Source of the DNA: Schoenoplectus triqueter
Taxonomy: Eukaryota; Streptophyta; Magnoliopsida; Poales; Cyperaceae
NCBI GenBank assembly: GCA_964058805.1
Contig: CAXKVV010000939.1
Location: forward strand, 1 to 34,307
DNA length: 34,307 nt
Reading direction: 5' to 3'
In this document: piece after piece, positions 21,338-32,124 of the stretch
Position numbering within the stretch: the first letter of the stretch is position 1
Layout of the letters: the number at the start of each line of letters is the position of its first letter
The notes under the pieces: generated by a model
The model's input: the letters and a program-made list of their open reading frames with translations, nothing else
Database searches by the model: none
What the model was told of the DNA's origin: nothing
Program-made: the position numbers and the translations under genes

Positions 21338-21691
21338 CATTGTTTTAATATGCGGTCGTATGACCGCATATGCGGTGCGATGTCGCATACATAACAATAT
21401 GCATCCGCATATTTAACAATGTGCATTATTTTTTAAAATATTTATCGTATTAAGTCTATAAAATTAATTATATTATATTTTTCATATAAAATATTTAAAA
21501 TTATATTAATATCTTATTATATTTTCTTATTTTACATTAAAATTCTTCAAAAATAAATGATCGACTTAAATATTTTAAGAATTTTTTAAAATACATATCC
21601 GCATACTAAACTACATATACATTCACATATCGCATATGCGTTATGCAGTGATCAATCGCATGCATATTGAAATCCGCATTTTATAACCTTG
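21338..21691. mobile_element. MITE with GCATATGCGG-rich ends (354 bp)
   Basis: The element starts CATTGTTTTAATATGCGG and ends CCGCATTTTATAACCTTG. The ends are imperfect inverted repeats, and the first and last ~100 bp are studded with GCATATGCGG and CGCATATGCG motifs, typical subterminal repeats. TATTAGAT (21330-21337) and GATTAGAT (21692-21699) form an 8-bp flanking duplication with one mismatch, which points to the hAT superfamily. It has no coding capacity. Confidence 0.65.
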
Positions 21692-21699
21692 GATTAGAT

Positions 21700-23171
21700 A
21701 TCTAAACATGAGATCATAAGGGTCCCACACCAGAAGCTAACAATACCATTGCGCTCATGAAATGGATCCACGGTTCTCTGTGGACGATGAACTATGTGCA
21801 TTAATTAATTGTTAAAACTATCGTATTGCGGATATACAAATTTCGTTTGTGTATTATTAATTTTGGAATATGCGTGGCCATATTTTATATTTTCAATTTA
21901 TATTTTTCTGTCCGCCAATATAGCCACGCGCATATATATAGATATTCTAATATGGCCATTAGACGACAATAGTTATATATTCTTCCTGCTTAATTAAATA
22001 TCCACTAAAAGCATGCAGGTTTTAAGTGACTTCATATAACAAACTAATTTATATCCTTATCAATGATATGTGCTCGTAGCATTATTGCATCTCTTTAAAG
22101 TTTTTTTTTTTCTAACTAATATTAATGGTACTAGTCAACATTTCACTAACGGTCTGACTAACAAATTATTAACTTATATCCACAGATTACGGCACCATAT
22201 AAACTTATTTTTTTAACCATTTTCTGTAATTCCATGAGGATATTATCATCAAAAATCAAAGGACCAAATGAATAGATAAAACTTTACAATACGTATTGCT
22301 AGTATGTACAAATAATAAATAAACCATCTACATATCTAGACAAATTATTAGTGCAAGATTTATTACGTATACTAAAATCTAAATAGATTGGCTTACAGGA
22401 AAAAAATATATGCAAGATAGGATACTTTTTAGTCATTAATTAATATTCAAATGAATTACTATTGCCACTAAAAAAATGAAGATATCAGCGACTTCTAATG
22501 ATTACATCATTCATTCTTTAGCGTGAACGTTGCGCCCAAATATTTACATGATTCTTGAAGCGTATTCCCGAGTCGCTACAAGGAATATCTTCGGAATTGT
22601 AGACTTTCTAAAAAGTGTATTAGTATTAGTTTCTTTATCTTATTTGTTTTATTTTTAATTTTAATTTTATTTAAGTTTCAAATCTCTTGGGACAATTTTA
22701 ACACTATTTTGTATTTTATTGCCAATTTAATATTTTTTTTAAAAGGTAGAGGCTTGACCTCTATCTTTTACTTCAAAAAAAAAAATCTGACTAAATGATG
22801 ATATCTAATCTAAATATGCATTTTTTATTCGAATAAGGACTCATCCGTGAAATGTATAATGTATATATGTTTGGTTTTATATATGATTTGGAGATATCGT
22901 AGATAAATGTATATTCAATGCTTTTCGCATTGATGATTGTAATTTCTTCAAACCGTGACAGGAAAACTAAAATATCTTAGGTGCTGGAGATTAACAATAT
23001 ATTATAGGATTTCATCAGCATCTAATTAAATGATACAATAAGACGTTTAGAAACAATACATGCAATTCCATAATTGAAATTTTGGAAAAAATAGTAATTT
23101 ACTATATATATCAATAATTTTTCATTTATTTAGTATTATTTTTCCCGTCAAAATGAGAGGAGTACTTCATA
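21700..23171. other. AT-rich intergenic DNA
   Basis: No gene is supported; the 62-codon frame at 21809-21997 is Ile/Tyr/Phe-rich and looks like chance. A short hairpin, AAAAGGTAGAGG-cttga-CCTCTATCTTTT, lies at about 22741-22769 between A and T runs. Nothing else was recognised. Confidence 0.5.
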
Positions 23172-23344
23172 TATCACTACAACAAAAATGACCTCAGATA
23201 ACATACATTTAACAATGGTTATATATCAAATATGTTGCTAAATGGCTCAGTGGAATCATTATAATATTGAGAACTACTTTAACATGGTTTATAATAAAAA
23301 AATATTATTAAAATAGACTCACAGAACATTAAAAAGTAGTATAA

Positions 23345-23470
23345 CCATTAAGCAACGGTTCTTTAAAGGAACCGTTGTTAAACATTGTCTTTAACAACGT
23401 TTCTGTGTCTAGAACCGTTGTTAAATAGTGTGTTTAGCAACGGTTCCTTCAAAGAACCGTTGTTAAATGG
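23345..23470. repeat. Subterminal CACTA palindromes, AACGGTTC / GAACCGTT
   Basis: Two palindromes, GCAACGGTTCTTTAAAGGAACCGTTGT split as GCAACGGTTCTTT and AAAGGAACCGTTGT (23352-23378), and GCAACGGTTCCTT with AAAGAACCGTTGT (23437-23463), flank a third, weaker pair around 23390-23430. In CACTA elements such repeats bind the element-encoded accessory protein. Confidence 0.8.
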
Positions 23471-23636
23471 TTCTGCTATTTTTTTAGTCTAACATTTGTT
23501 TTTTACTCCCATCAATAACATTTACTATCATGGATTGTCCATCTCACCATTTATTAATCCCAATCTAACGTTCAAAAAATATAAATTTAAAAACTGAAAT
23601 CTCACAGATTACCAATCCCTTTTTCATCTGTTTTCA

Positions 23637-23705
23637 TATATAAAAAGAAAGATGAGGGGGAGACAAAGAGAGAAAGAAGAAAGAAGAGAGATAGAAGAAA
23701 TAAAA
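23637..23705 (+). promoter_or_regulatory. TATA box and purine-rich leader inside CACTA element
   Basis: TATATAAAAAG (23637-23647) is followed about 20-60 bases later by a GA-rich stretch like a plant 5' leader. No substantial open frame follows, so any transcript would be non-coding. The spacing and composition suggest a promoter inherited from the autonomous parent. Confidence 0.3.
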
Positions 23706-24161
23706 ATTGAAATTTGACCATTTCAACTTTAAAAGGTCATAATTTTTATAGGAAACTCTGATTGATGTATTCTACATGGCCACAGAAAGCTAACGATGGG
23801 ATCTACATGGTTAACCGCTTACGATGTTACCGTCATTTTTGGGGCTAAAAAACCTCAGCTTCAAGCACAAAAACGTATTTGAAGTTTTTTTCTGTTCTTT
23901 TCTTTTTTTTCTTAGAAATTTTATACGTTTTTATATTATTGTATAAGCAAGATGTATGTATTTTTTGAGTAAATATTTTTTTATTTGATGAATAATTATA
24001 TTCCTTTCATATTAATTATTAAATAAATAATATATAATAATAATTATTCTTATCTAATCAATATGACTCCATATTCATTGTTTACTGTTAATCAATATGA
24101 CTTCATATTCTTATTTGATACATCTTTTAAAGAAAGTTAAATTTAAAAAAAATATTTTTTT

Positions 24162-24255
24162 AAATTACCTTGAGCAACGATTTTTAACTAATAACTGTTG
24201 CAAAAGGGTTCTTTAGCAACAGTTATTAGTTAAAAATCATTGTTAAAGGTAATTT
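24162..24255. repeat. Long hairpin, 40-nt arms and 14-nt loop
   Basis: The left arm 24162-24201 and right arm 24216-24255 are reverse complements at 37 of 40 positions. The inner 24 nt (through TTTTTAACTAATAACTGTTGC) pair perfectly, around a loop containing AAAAGGGTTCTTTA. Outer parts carry the CAACG motif of the CACTA subterminal repeats, so the hairpin probably arose from two inverted subterminal units. If transcribed it could feed small-RNA processing. Confidence 0.85.
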
Positions 24256-24295
24256 TTATTTTTTTTAAATAATTATTGCTAAGGTACCCTTTAAC

Positions 24296-25012
24296 TAGAG
24301 TTGTCAATGGATATCCATAATCTAAAAATCCGATCCGAATCCGCACAAATGGATTCATGTATGGATCCTTAAAATATATTCATTAGTTTATTAGATCCGC
24401 ATATGGATTCTAGAAAATAATTCATCTAATATAATGAATTCGTATTTGGATCTTATAAGATTCGAATTTGAATTCGCTATGAATTCGATAAATAAATAAA
24501 ATTATATTATATGTCAATTAATAAAATAGACATGTCCAATTTAGTTTAAATTGAAGAGCATTATTTATGTTTCACTATGTGTTGATTCATAAAGTTGAAT
24601 AGTAATTATTATATTCATTAGGTAGATTTTATTATGTTATTTGATGTTTATTGTATATTTTAAAAGTTGGAACAAATAGTTATGATTTTTGCTACGTTCA
24701 TGATTGGAACAAATAATTTTAAGATTGCTATAATAGCAAATGTGAATTATGATTGTTGTTACGTTTGAAATAATTTTAAGATAATATAATATTTTTTCTC
24801 TTGTCATATATTAATTATGTTATTTTTAATATTATTACAATATAAGATCCGAAATATAATCCGAATCCGATCTAAAATCCGCTATAATAGTAAATATGGA
24901 TTCGTATTTGGATTCTCAAAATTTTATTGGATACGGATCCGCATATGGATCTTATAATTTTTTAATGGATTCGCATTTGGGTCCTCTGAAATCTGATCCA
25001 TTGACAGCCCTA
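24296..25012. mobile_element. hAT-type MITE (717 bp) nested in the CACTA element
   Basis: The ends are TAGAGTTGTCAATGGAT and ATCCATTGACAGCCCTA, an inverted repeat with few mismatches. Identical 8-bp flanks CCTTTAAC (24288-24295 and 25013-25020) are a hAT target duplication. The interior repeats GATCCGAATCCG, ATTCG(T/A)ATTTGGAT and TGGATTC many times at both ends, as in subterminal binding arrays. It codes for nothing. The exact duplication places this insertion later than the CACTA element. Confidence 0.88.
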
Positions 25013-25130
25013 CCTTTAACAACGATTGTTCATACTTTTTCTAATACCCCTTTAATAACGGTTTGAGAATCATTATTAAAGGGTTTTAAAAATCATTTTT
25101 AAATTCAAAATCTGTTGTATTGTAGTGTAT

Positions 25131-26275
25131 AGTTTTTTCTTGATCTATACGACTTCTTTGATGCAAAAATAAGAATCGGAAATGAAATTTGTGTTGGTTT
25201 GTGATTAGAAGATCAGAACGAGAGAAGGGGGAGAGGTGATTTCGGTCCATACAATTTGAGAAGGGAGAAATCACAATGATAACTCCCGTCCAATTTTGTT
25301 ATATTTGGCGAGAAACGTACAGAATGAAGGGGAGAGACATTGCTGCTCTCAATACCTTTCTTCTTTCGTTCTCGCATCGACACAAAAAAATGGTAATAAA
25401 GTTATTATTATTTTTTGTCCATCATAAATTTAGAATTTATTCTAATTTATCGTTGCATTTGTATTTGTTAATTTGCAAGTTGTAATTTTTAGTAAAATTG
25501 ACATCCTAAAAGAGTGACATAGATAGTAAATTGAATGAAAACTTGGAATTTTTAAAAACTGATGATTAGAATGAATTCTTTTATGTTTCTTATTCATTCC
25601 CATAACAAAATTTCAATTCCAAATCATCTCTTTTGAAATGGACTCTATTAAATTTTAATGAAATTTTGCACGAAACCATTTTGATCAGAGTGTCAATTAG
25701 CCTGCCAACCAGCAGGTGTTTGCTTCTGGAAAATTAATTAGCCTCAATGTTATACTCTAAATAGCTAGGGACCAAATCGCCAACGCTAACATGAAAAATC
25801 CTATAATTTACAGATCATTGCTTTGCATATAAGATAGTGTGAAGTTGAACGTGCATCATCAGGAGACCAATTGGCTTTCATGCGCAAAGTAAATTCTGAG
25901 TTTGCAAATCAAAGTACAACCACCACACTTAATTAATCAACATTTCCAATCTCCTACTATAGCCATTATAAGGAGATCATAAACCATTTATACACCCCCA
26001 AAACAGGACCATGTAATCCCCACCCTTTTCTATATATATTTAATTTCTTTACCAAGCCATGCAGATACAATTAACACAAGGAATAATTAAAATTTGTCCT
26101 TGTATATATCCCCACCCCTCCACAAACCCCAAAACAAAGAAGACACCAAAACCTAAACACACTTGATTGAACTCCAAAATCCAAACACCTATACCCTAAA
26201 TTGAAGAAAAACCCAAAGCCCAACACACAATTAACTAACTTGATCCGACTACTAACTAAATCAGTAAATCCATAT
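25131..26275. other. Intergenic DNA and 3' flank of the bHLH gene
   Basis: From about 25130 to 25950 there is AT-rich intergenic sequence. A 69-codon frame at 25276-25485 is not recognisable and lacks support. From about 26275 leftwards the minus strand should carry the 3' untranslated region of the bHLH gene; the exact poly(A) site could not be placed. Confidence 0.45.
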
Positions 26276-29183
26276 TTATATAGAACCTTGTTCTTGCACA
26301 TTATTCATCCTCTGTCGCTTAATACCCCCGCTCGAAGAGGACGACTCTGATGTGGTTGCTTTCCGATCCATCACCGAACGAAGCGCTTCTTGAATTGAAG
26401 CGATATATTCATGGTGTTGACCAAAAGATACATCATTAGCATCATCCTCTCCAGCAATAATAAGAACATTCTTCACACGACCGCCGAGGGTTGTGATCTC
26501 AGCCTTCCTTGTACGTAATTTCAATGATTTTAAGGTCCGTACAAGGTCGGGGATGAGCTCAGCACGATCTTCGCAACATAAGGAGGCCCGCACGAGCAAG
26601 TTTCCTTCTGTGTCGCTAGCGGGATCCACTGTCAGTTCATCTGCTTCAGTAGGAAAAGCTTGACCATCTTCTTCGGTGATGGATGATGTCTGGCGTTTGA
26701 GCTCTTTGACATGCTCTATCACCTCCGCAAGGAGCGATGCTTTGTCAGTCTGCATTAATCAATATCGGCCAACAATTAGATTATGGCCAACACATAAATA
26801 GAGCGTTGACATATAATGACATTGATGCAAAGTAAACACCAAAAGAGTGAAGATCCAGAAAACAATAAAAATGTTCATTATACGTCAGTGGTTTAATTCA
26901 GTAGTCCATGATCATTGTCCATTGCAAACGCACGGAAACATGCATGTAATGTAACTCAGCACATTGGATCCCCACCAGCTTTTCCTATGTAACGTAAGCA
27001 CATTTATATTTTTTTGAAAATTTTTGCTTAGATGAATATAAAATTGCTAGTTTTGATGGTACAGAAATCGTTAGATCAGCAAACTTTATATCCATTTAAA
27101 AAACAAAAAAATTCAAAAAAATATAAAATTTGATCTCTAAAGATATTTCAATATGAAGATAATGTTCAACGGCCGATCCAACTTTGTATCCATTTAAAAA
27201 ACAGCAAAAAATTTTAAAAAATATAAAATTTGATCCCTAAAGATATTTCAATGTGAAGATAATGTTCAACGGTTTGGATCAGCCGTTTGAACTTTTAAAT
27301 TTGAGATACAGACGTAAAATGCGGGAAGTTTTGTACTTCGCGAAGCACCGTAGCCTCATTCTATATATATATATATAGATGTGCTAACGTGTTTTAGTTA
27401 TCAAATCAAAAAAGACGACATAATTAAGGAAATTCTCATTCCGACAGTTAGTATATTTCCAAAAATTTCCGAGAATTGATGCAAGCCACTAATCGATCGG
27501 ACTCATTCCAACAACATTAAATTCAAGAGCAATGAATATATAGAATGAACTGCTTAATATAGTTAGAAAGTAGACGATACATTTTTTTATTAAATATACA
27601 TTTTTAAGCCATTCGTCCTAATTTGAACCCCATATAAATGATGAATGTAAACGTAAATGTACAATAATATAAACCAATACATGAAAATAATACATACGAT
27701 GAATACGTTTATCACAATATTAGTTTCATAATTAATTGAGAAGAGACAAGCTCATATATGTCGGTTGACTTCAGTTGATAATTTGCTTTTACTTTGTCAA
27801 CAGTTCGTGCGTTGAATCATTTATTGGTTCAGCCATATTTCATGTTCCTTTTTCCCATTGAAATGGAGTATAAATTGAAACTAGCGCTTTGACCGCATGT
27901 AGAGGAAAAGCTTAAAACTGTGGTGGCTTTTTTCCTCGTTATCAGCTTCTGACAAGAGCGTGCACTGCTGCACTCTAGTAAGAAAATTTTGTTTTTTGCC
28001 TAGAGCAGCTAGAAACAGTTTTCCAGCAAATCTATTTTGGTGAATTTTTCTGTCTGATTTTCTGGTTCCTCTTTAGCCCATCAAATTTCAACCAGACGGC
28101 TCCTTTTCAGCTCTTGTCTTTTCCTATCTATTTTCTCAGGTTTTAATTTCAGGTTTCTATTTCCAAGGAATTAGAGATTCGTAGAGTGCCCGAGAAGAAT
28201 ATTATCACTAAGCTTGCAAAAGTAGTAAGAGAAACAGCATCAAACACTACCTACCTAGCTTGTTTGCCCCATTTTGATGGTATCTCATCCAGAAATATAT
28301 TAATGTTTATAGATTATAAGATGATACTAATTTAAAGAAAGCTTCACCAAAGATAAAACTCCGAGCTAACTATATATAATTCTATATATAAGGGGTCAAT
28401 TAATGAAGACAATAATTTCAAAAAATACGTGAATAAGAATCAAAGAACTATGCAGCCTCGCAATGAGGAAAGAACTATGCACTTCAAATGAAATCAATAT
28501 CCATGAATAAGAATCACCATAAATTAAAGAAAATGAAATCCAAGAGCACATCTATTAGAAGGACATTCAAGAACATGAAAACAAATATTAAAATCAATTA
28601 GTACCTACAGCATCAATATTACTGATTATATTGAATTCAAAGTTTCAAACTCTAGACCTAGTTATTATATCCACGTTATACAGTATATAACTATATATAT
28701 CTGAATATCGTTAACTATTTTACATGGTATATATAATTAGTTCATTACCTTTGTTGTATTGGGGAGCATACTTCGCAGCCTCGCAAGATGGCCATTGATT
28801 CTCTGACGGCGACGGCGCTCAGCCTCGCTGTGGCTCTTTGAGGCGGCAAGTGCTTTGGCATCCATCATCTCCTTGGCCGTCATCTTACCAAACTCAGCAT
28901 GAAGGGTACCGAAGAGAGACATCGGACCCAGCCCCTTACCTTGCAAAACTCCTTCATAGATCCCTGTCTGATCGGCGCATGTACCAAAGATTGCTGCATC
29001 GTGATAACCAAACTGGTGATGATCTCCAGCGAACGGGAGGTGCGGAGCGGCGAAGTAGGGGGATGATATGGGATGCACCGACTGGAGAAGAGAAGCAGCT
29101 GGAGGCCATGGTAGAGCGCTAGCTTCTCCTCCACTAGCGAGAAGCAAGCTATTGGTGGGGACGTGAAAGCTTTCTTCCCACAT
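26276..29183 (-). CDS. BHLH30: bHLH transcription factor, TMO5/bHLH30 subfamily (2 exons)
   Basis: Exons 29183-28749 and 26749-26276, joined in phase 0 (AAG|GTAATG, ATGCAG|ACT), encode 302 residues. The N-terminal part ends in the subfamily signature EFGKMTAKEMMDAKALAASK (98-116). The bHLH covers about 115-166: basic region SHSEAERRRRQRIN with H118, E122 and R126 (E-box recognition), helix 1, loop PNTTK, then helix 2 TDKASLLAEVIEHVKEL across the splice site. An ACT-like domain follows (about 195-245), then a Ser-rich tail. Relatives dimerise with LHW-type bHLH proteins in the nucleus and promote vascular cell divisions, partly through cytokinin synthesis genes. Assignment to bHLH30 rather than TMO5 rests on gene neighbourhood. 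The 2-kb intron is AT-rich and contains a tandem duplication. Confidence 0.93.
27082..27278. repeat. Tandem duplication, about 98-100 bp, in the bHLH intron
   Basis: Two consecutive units share AACTTT(A/G)TATCCATTTAAAAAA, ATATAAAATTTGATC(T/C)CTAA and AGATATTTCAAT(A/G)TGAAGA, ending AATGTTCAACGG (units about 27082-27179 and 27180-27278). They differ by a handful of substitutions and a 2-base length difference. The flanks (GCGGGAAGTTTTGTACTTCGCG, split around 27318-27343) look transposon-like, but I found no paired ends. Confidence 0.8.
27361..27378. repeat. TA microsatellite
   Basis: A run of about eight TA dinucleotides lies within the bHLH intron. Confidence 0.8.
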
Positions 29184-30551
29184 ATCCTATGTCGAATGTG
29201 GAACTCCACTATCTATCTCTTTCTATTCAACTTCCTTTCTTTGTGTCTTTCTCTCCAACTTTTCTAGTTAAATGGGGTCTCCTTTTAAGCTGCTCTTTAG
29301 TGGATCGGAGGGGGCTATATGAGTGTAGACTATGATCAAGCAGATAGAGAAAGGGCTCGTGTACGGCACTAAGAGAGAAACTTTTTGCCTTATAATTTCG
29401 TCCGCTTGAGCTTTTCCTTTTAAATTAAAAAACATACAAATACAAATTTCTTTTATTCAACTCATCCAATTCTCTCTCGCTATCACAGAAGATGAAAGGA
29501 GCTGAGATGAATTGAGAAATGAGAGCATTGAGAGGGAAAAAGGGGGGGAACCGACCAACGCTGATAAAAAGTTGTGAGAATGAAGGGAAATAAAACTAAA
29601 AAGTATGACAAGGGGGGAAAGTTGCACCTGGTAAAAGAACCACGTTTTGTCCCCTGCGCGGCTGCGCCTGCTTGGCCTGTCGCTTTTTCTCAGATCCACG
29701 CCTACACTACACTTACTTACAACACCACATACCGCATCCATTCTCTCTTTCTCAGTCCCAAGAACGACCAAATCATTTTGCTCTCCTCCTACCTAGTCTC
29801 TCTCTGGCTCCTCTCTCTCTCTAAGTCCAATCTAGCTATAACCTACTTGTTATGCTATGTGTGAAGATTGAGGAAGAGTTAATTAAATAGTACTTAAGTG
29901 CATTTTTACGATCTATTATATATATACGCTTGTTTAATTTAAGTTTGTGGACATTGTTGATATATAGGTGGGTTGGGGACACGAGGAGGGGCGCGGTTGG
30001 GTATTGGGTTTGATTTCGCTTGGTATAACTATAAAGGGACATGCATGGGGTTTCGTTTGTTTAATCGGAAGTGTTAATGTACGTGTGTGGCCTAAGACTA
30101 TGAATGAGGAGGAAATAATGCCACCTCCACCATCAACCATTCATGGCAAGGTGGGGCCTCTTCTAAAGTCTCAGATGTAAGCATCACGCTATCCTGACGT
30201 GCATTTATGGATATACGCCTGTAATCCAATTTTCAATATATCTCACTGACAGATGGAGTCCATAGAAATTAATGACAGAATAATAGTTTTAGTGATTAGA
30301 AAAGTGGGGATATGATCAGCCCAATACCACACCATATGACAAATTATATCAGCCACAGAGAGATGTACCCAACTTGTACCGCCTTGTTAATTTCCAATTT
30401 GTTTTCGGGCGGCATTTAGATATAAAATTGTCAGCTGTTTGTCTCCTCTAATTAATTGTCTTATTGGTTTACTTCTTTTTACCTTGCTAAAATTTTTCGT
30501 TAAACTATATAACTTATAAATTAATTCGATAATCAATTGTTATATGTCTAT
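29184..30551 (-). promoter_or_regulatory. Upstream region of the bHLH gene
   Basis: The minus-strand leader and promoter should lie here. Immediately upstream, the coding strand has GA-rich runs. A CT/GA-rich block at 29735-29825 and a GC-rich patch, GCGCGGCTGCGCC (about 29656-29668), look regulatory. A CATATAG weak TATA-like motif lies near 29317. One auxin-response-type TGTCTC occurs at 30440-30445, about 1.26 kb from the ATG, of interest because TMO5-type genes can be ARF5 targets, but a single hexamer is weak evidence. Small frames on both strands (29457-30180) look like chance. Confidence 0.4.
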
Positions 30552-30579
30552 CACTACTAGAATTTGAGTTATTGCCGTG

Positions 30580-30745
30580 GTTAGTTGATATTTTTTCCGT
30601 GGTAAATCTGGGTTCTACGGAAATAAAGAGATTGGCGTGTGACGCTCATCATTTCTGTAGACAAGTCCACGGAAGAAATTTGCACGGAAATAAAATCCAC
30701 GGAATATAATCTATCTTTTCACGGAAATACTCCAGAAGTTTTTAT
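30580..30745. repeat. Left subterminal array, TTCCGTGG / CCACGGAA
   Basis: At least seven copies of a CCGTGG or CACGGAA(A) motif occur in both orientations within about 165 bp of the CACTA end. Confidence 0.75.
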
Positions 30746-31328
30746 ATGTTTGAAAAACACAGCGAGAGTGAAATTTTTGGGAGGGAGGCCAAAACTCTCA
30801 TTTCCCTCCGCTGGAAATCCCCCCCTCCCCCTAAACATTTCACCCAGAAATAAATTGCATTGGAGAGAAACCATAAAATGATAATCGCAACGCCCAGAAA
30901 TGCATCACATCATAAATCTAACGGTCCATTAGCAATTTTAGGGGCCTAAAATTAGGAAAGATGAGACATCTTTTGAAAAAAAAGTACACATATATCCTCC
31001 AAGCTATATCTCCGTCTTCATTTCCCCACCATTCTCATCTCCAAGTTAGGGTTCCGCTGTGAAACCCTCGCCACTCAGTCATTAGTGGTCGTCGAGCGCT
31101 CATCCCAGCACTTTTTTTCCTCGGCTTACCCACTTTGCTGACCACCATTTGCCTCCCCACTTGTGGTCGCCTCGACACAGTCAACACAATCTCGGGCTGA
31201 TCTTGGCCAAGCTCCCCTTCTTGTACCTTGCTCCCTGTCATCGCCTTGACATTTTGGTACTCCCTTTCTTTTATTTTCCTAGCCTAGCGTGCCATCTCAC
31301 AATGCCAAGGACTGAGCCCCGTGCCCCT

Positions 31329-31484
31329 TTTCTTCTGTTAGAAAACATTGTTTTCTGGAATTTGAGCAGTTTGACTTCATTTTCATTATTACTCACAGGA
31401 ATATTGACATTATTCATAGAAATAATGACTCTAATTTTATTTTTACAGTTGGTGTCATATTTGCTCTTCTAACAGAAGAACAAA
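31329..31484. repeat. 14-bp inverted repeat flanking about 130 bp
   Basis: TTCTTCTGTTAGAA (about 31330) and its exact reverse complement TTCTAACAGAAGAA (about 31466) enclose an AT-rich segment. It may be the remnant of a small insertion inside the CACTA element, or a local stem. Confidence 0.55.
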
Positions 31485-31950
31485 TATTAGTATGGAGCAC
31501 TGTGTACTTCTAAAAGGAATCTGACTGCTTGTTCATTTCCCCGGATAGGTGATTCCCAACTGTTAAGCCTTGCTGATTCTGATGCAGCGATTAAATTTAA
31601 AAGTGCCTCAATTGTTCCTATTACGAACAATTCTACCTAAAAGAAGGCTTCTGTTTCTCCCTAATTGCTCAATTTAACGACTCTATCCCGCCCTATTTGG
31701 GAAATTTAGCATAGAGCAAGCAAATTGGGAAAGAAAAAAGGAATATAACTAGTACCAGTATGCCATAATCCAGCACTATCCTTTTTGCAAGACCTTAGAG
31801 AGATGTTTAGACATTCCTTTTTCGTTATTTTCAGAGTAGGGGTTTTGAGCTACATAACCAGTTTATTAAGTCCCGCGTGGTATTTCATGTAGTTGAAATT
31901 TTTTAAAGTGCAAAAATTAGGGCATATGATAATAGGAAGTTGCTCTGCAG

Positions 31951-32124
31951 GTACCCCAAAAGCTGGCAGAGTGCATCTCTTTGCCAGATAAAATAAAAGC
32001 AAGAATGAAAGCAATTTCAGAACTGTCAAAAACCCTTACTGTTAATATAGAACCAGCAACTGAAGAAGATTGGGAGATTTTGGAGAGCCGGCCCGAATCT
32101 GCCGAAGAGGTCATGTTGACCCAG
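31951..32124 (+). pseudogene. PEX1: Captured exon of peroxin PEX1 inside the CACTA element
   Basis: An acceptor, TGCTCTGCAG, precedes 31951 and a donor, CAG|GTTAGT, follows 32124. The 174-bp exon is open in phase 0 for 58 residues: LAECISLPDK, then SKTLTVNIEPATEEDWEILE, ending EEVMLTQ. This matches the N-terminal region of plant PEX1, where AESISLPD, TLVT(V/I)EP and TEDDWEVLE occur in the same order. PEX1 is the AAA+ ATPase that recycles the peroxisomal import receptor PEX5. Neither the preceding N-terminal exon nor any AAA domain is present, so this is a gene fragment, not PEX1. Divergence in the middle (IKARMKAISE) suggests relaxed constraint. Confidence 0.7.

Larger units (their letters stand above)
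23175..25127. mobile_element. Non-autonomous CACTA (En/Spm) element, 1953 bp
   Basis: The left end is CACTACAACAAAAATGACC (23175). The right end is GTTGTATTGTAGTG (to 25127), its inverted repeat. TAT precedes (23172-23174) and follows (25128-25130) the element, the 3-bp target duplication of CACTA transposons. Subterminal arrays contain repeated CAACGGTTC(C/T)TT and GAACCGTTGTTAAA, including palindromes at about 23352-23378 and 23437-23463; diverged copies near the right end read TTTAACAACG. No transposase is encoded. A TATA box with a leader-like sequence and a long hairpin lie inside, and a 717-bp MITE is inserted near the right end. Confidence 0.9.

Noticed and set aside
28838..29209. Other frames overlapping bHLH exon 1 on both strands
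   Set aside because: Shadows of the GC-rich first exon; only the 29183-28749 frame carries the bHLH signature and the correct splice donor.
29457..30180. Several 60-100 codon frames on both strands upstream of the bHLH gene
   Set aside because: Mutually overlapping with no recognisable domains; the region is better explained as promoter and leader.
31035..31472. Frames in the GC-richer part of the second CACTA element
   Set aside because: Low-information translations on both strands; composition suggests an untranslated leader or captured non-coding exon, and no family was recognised.
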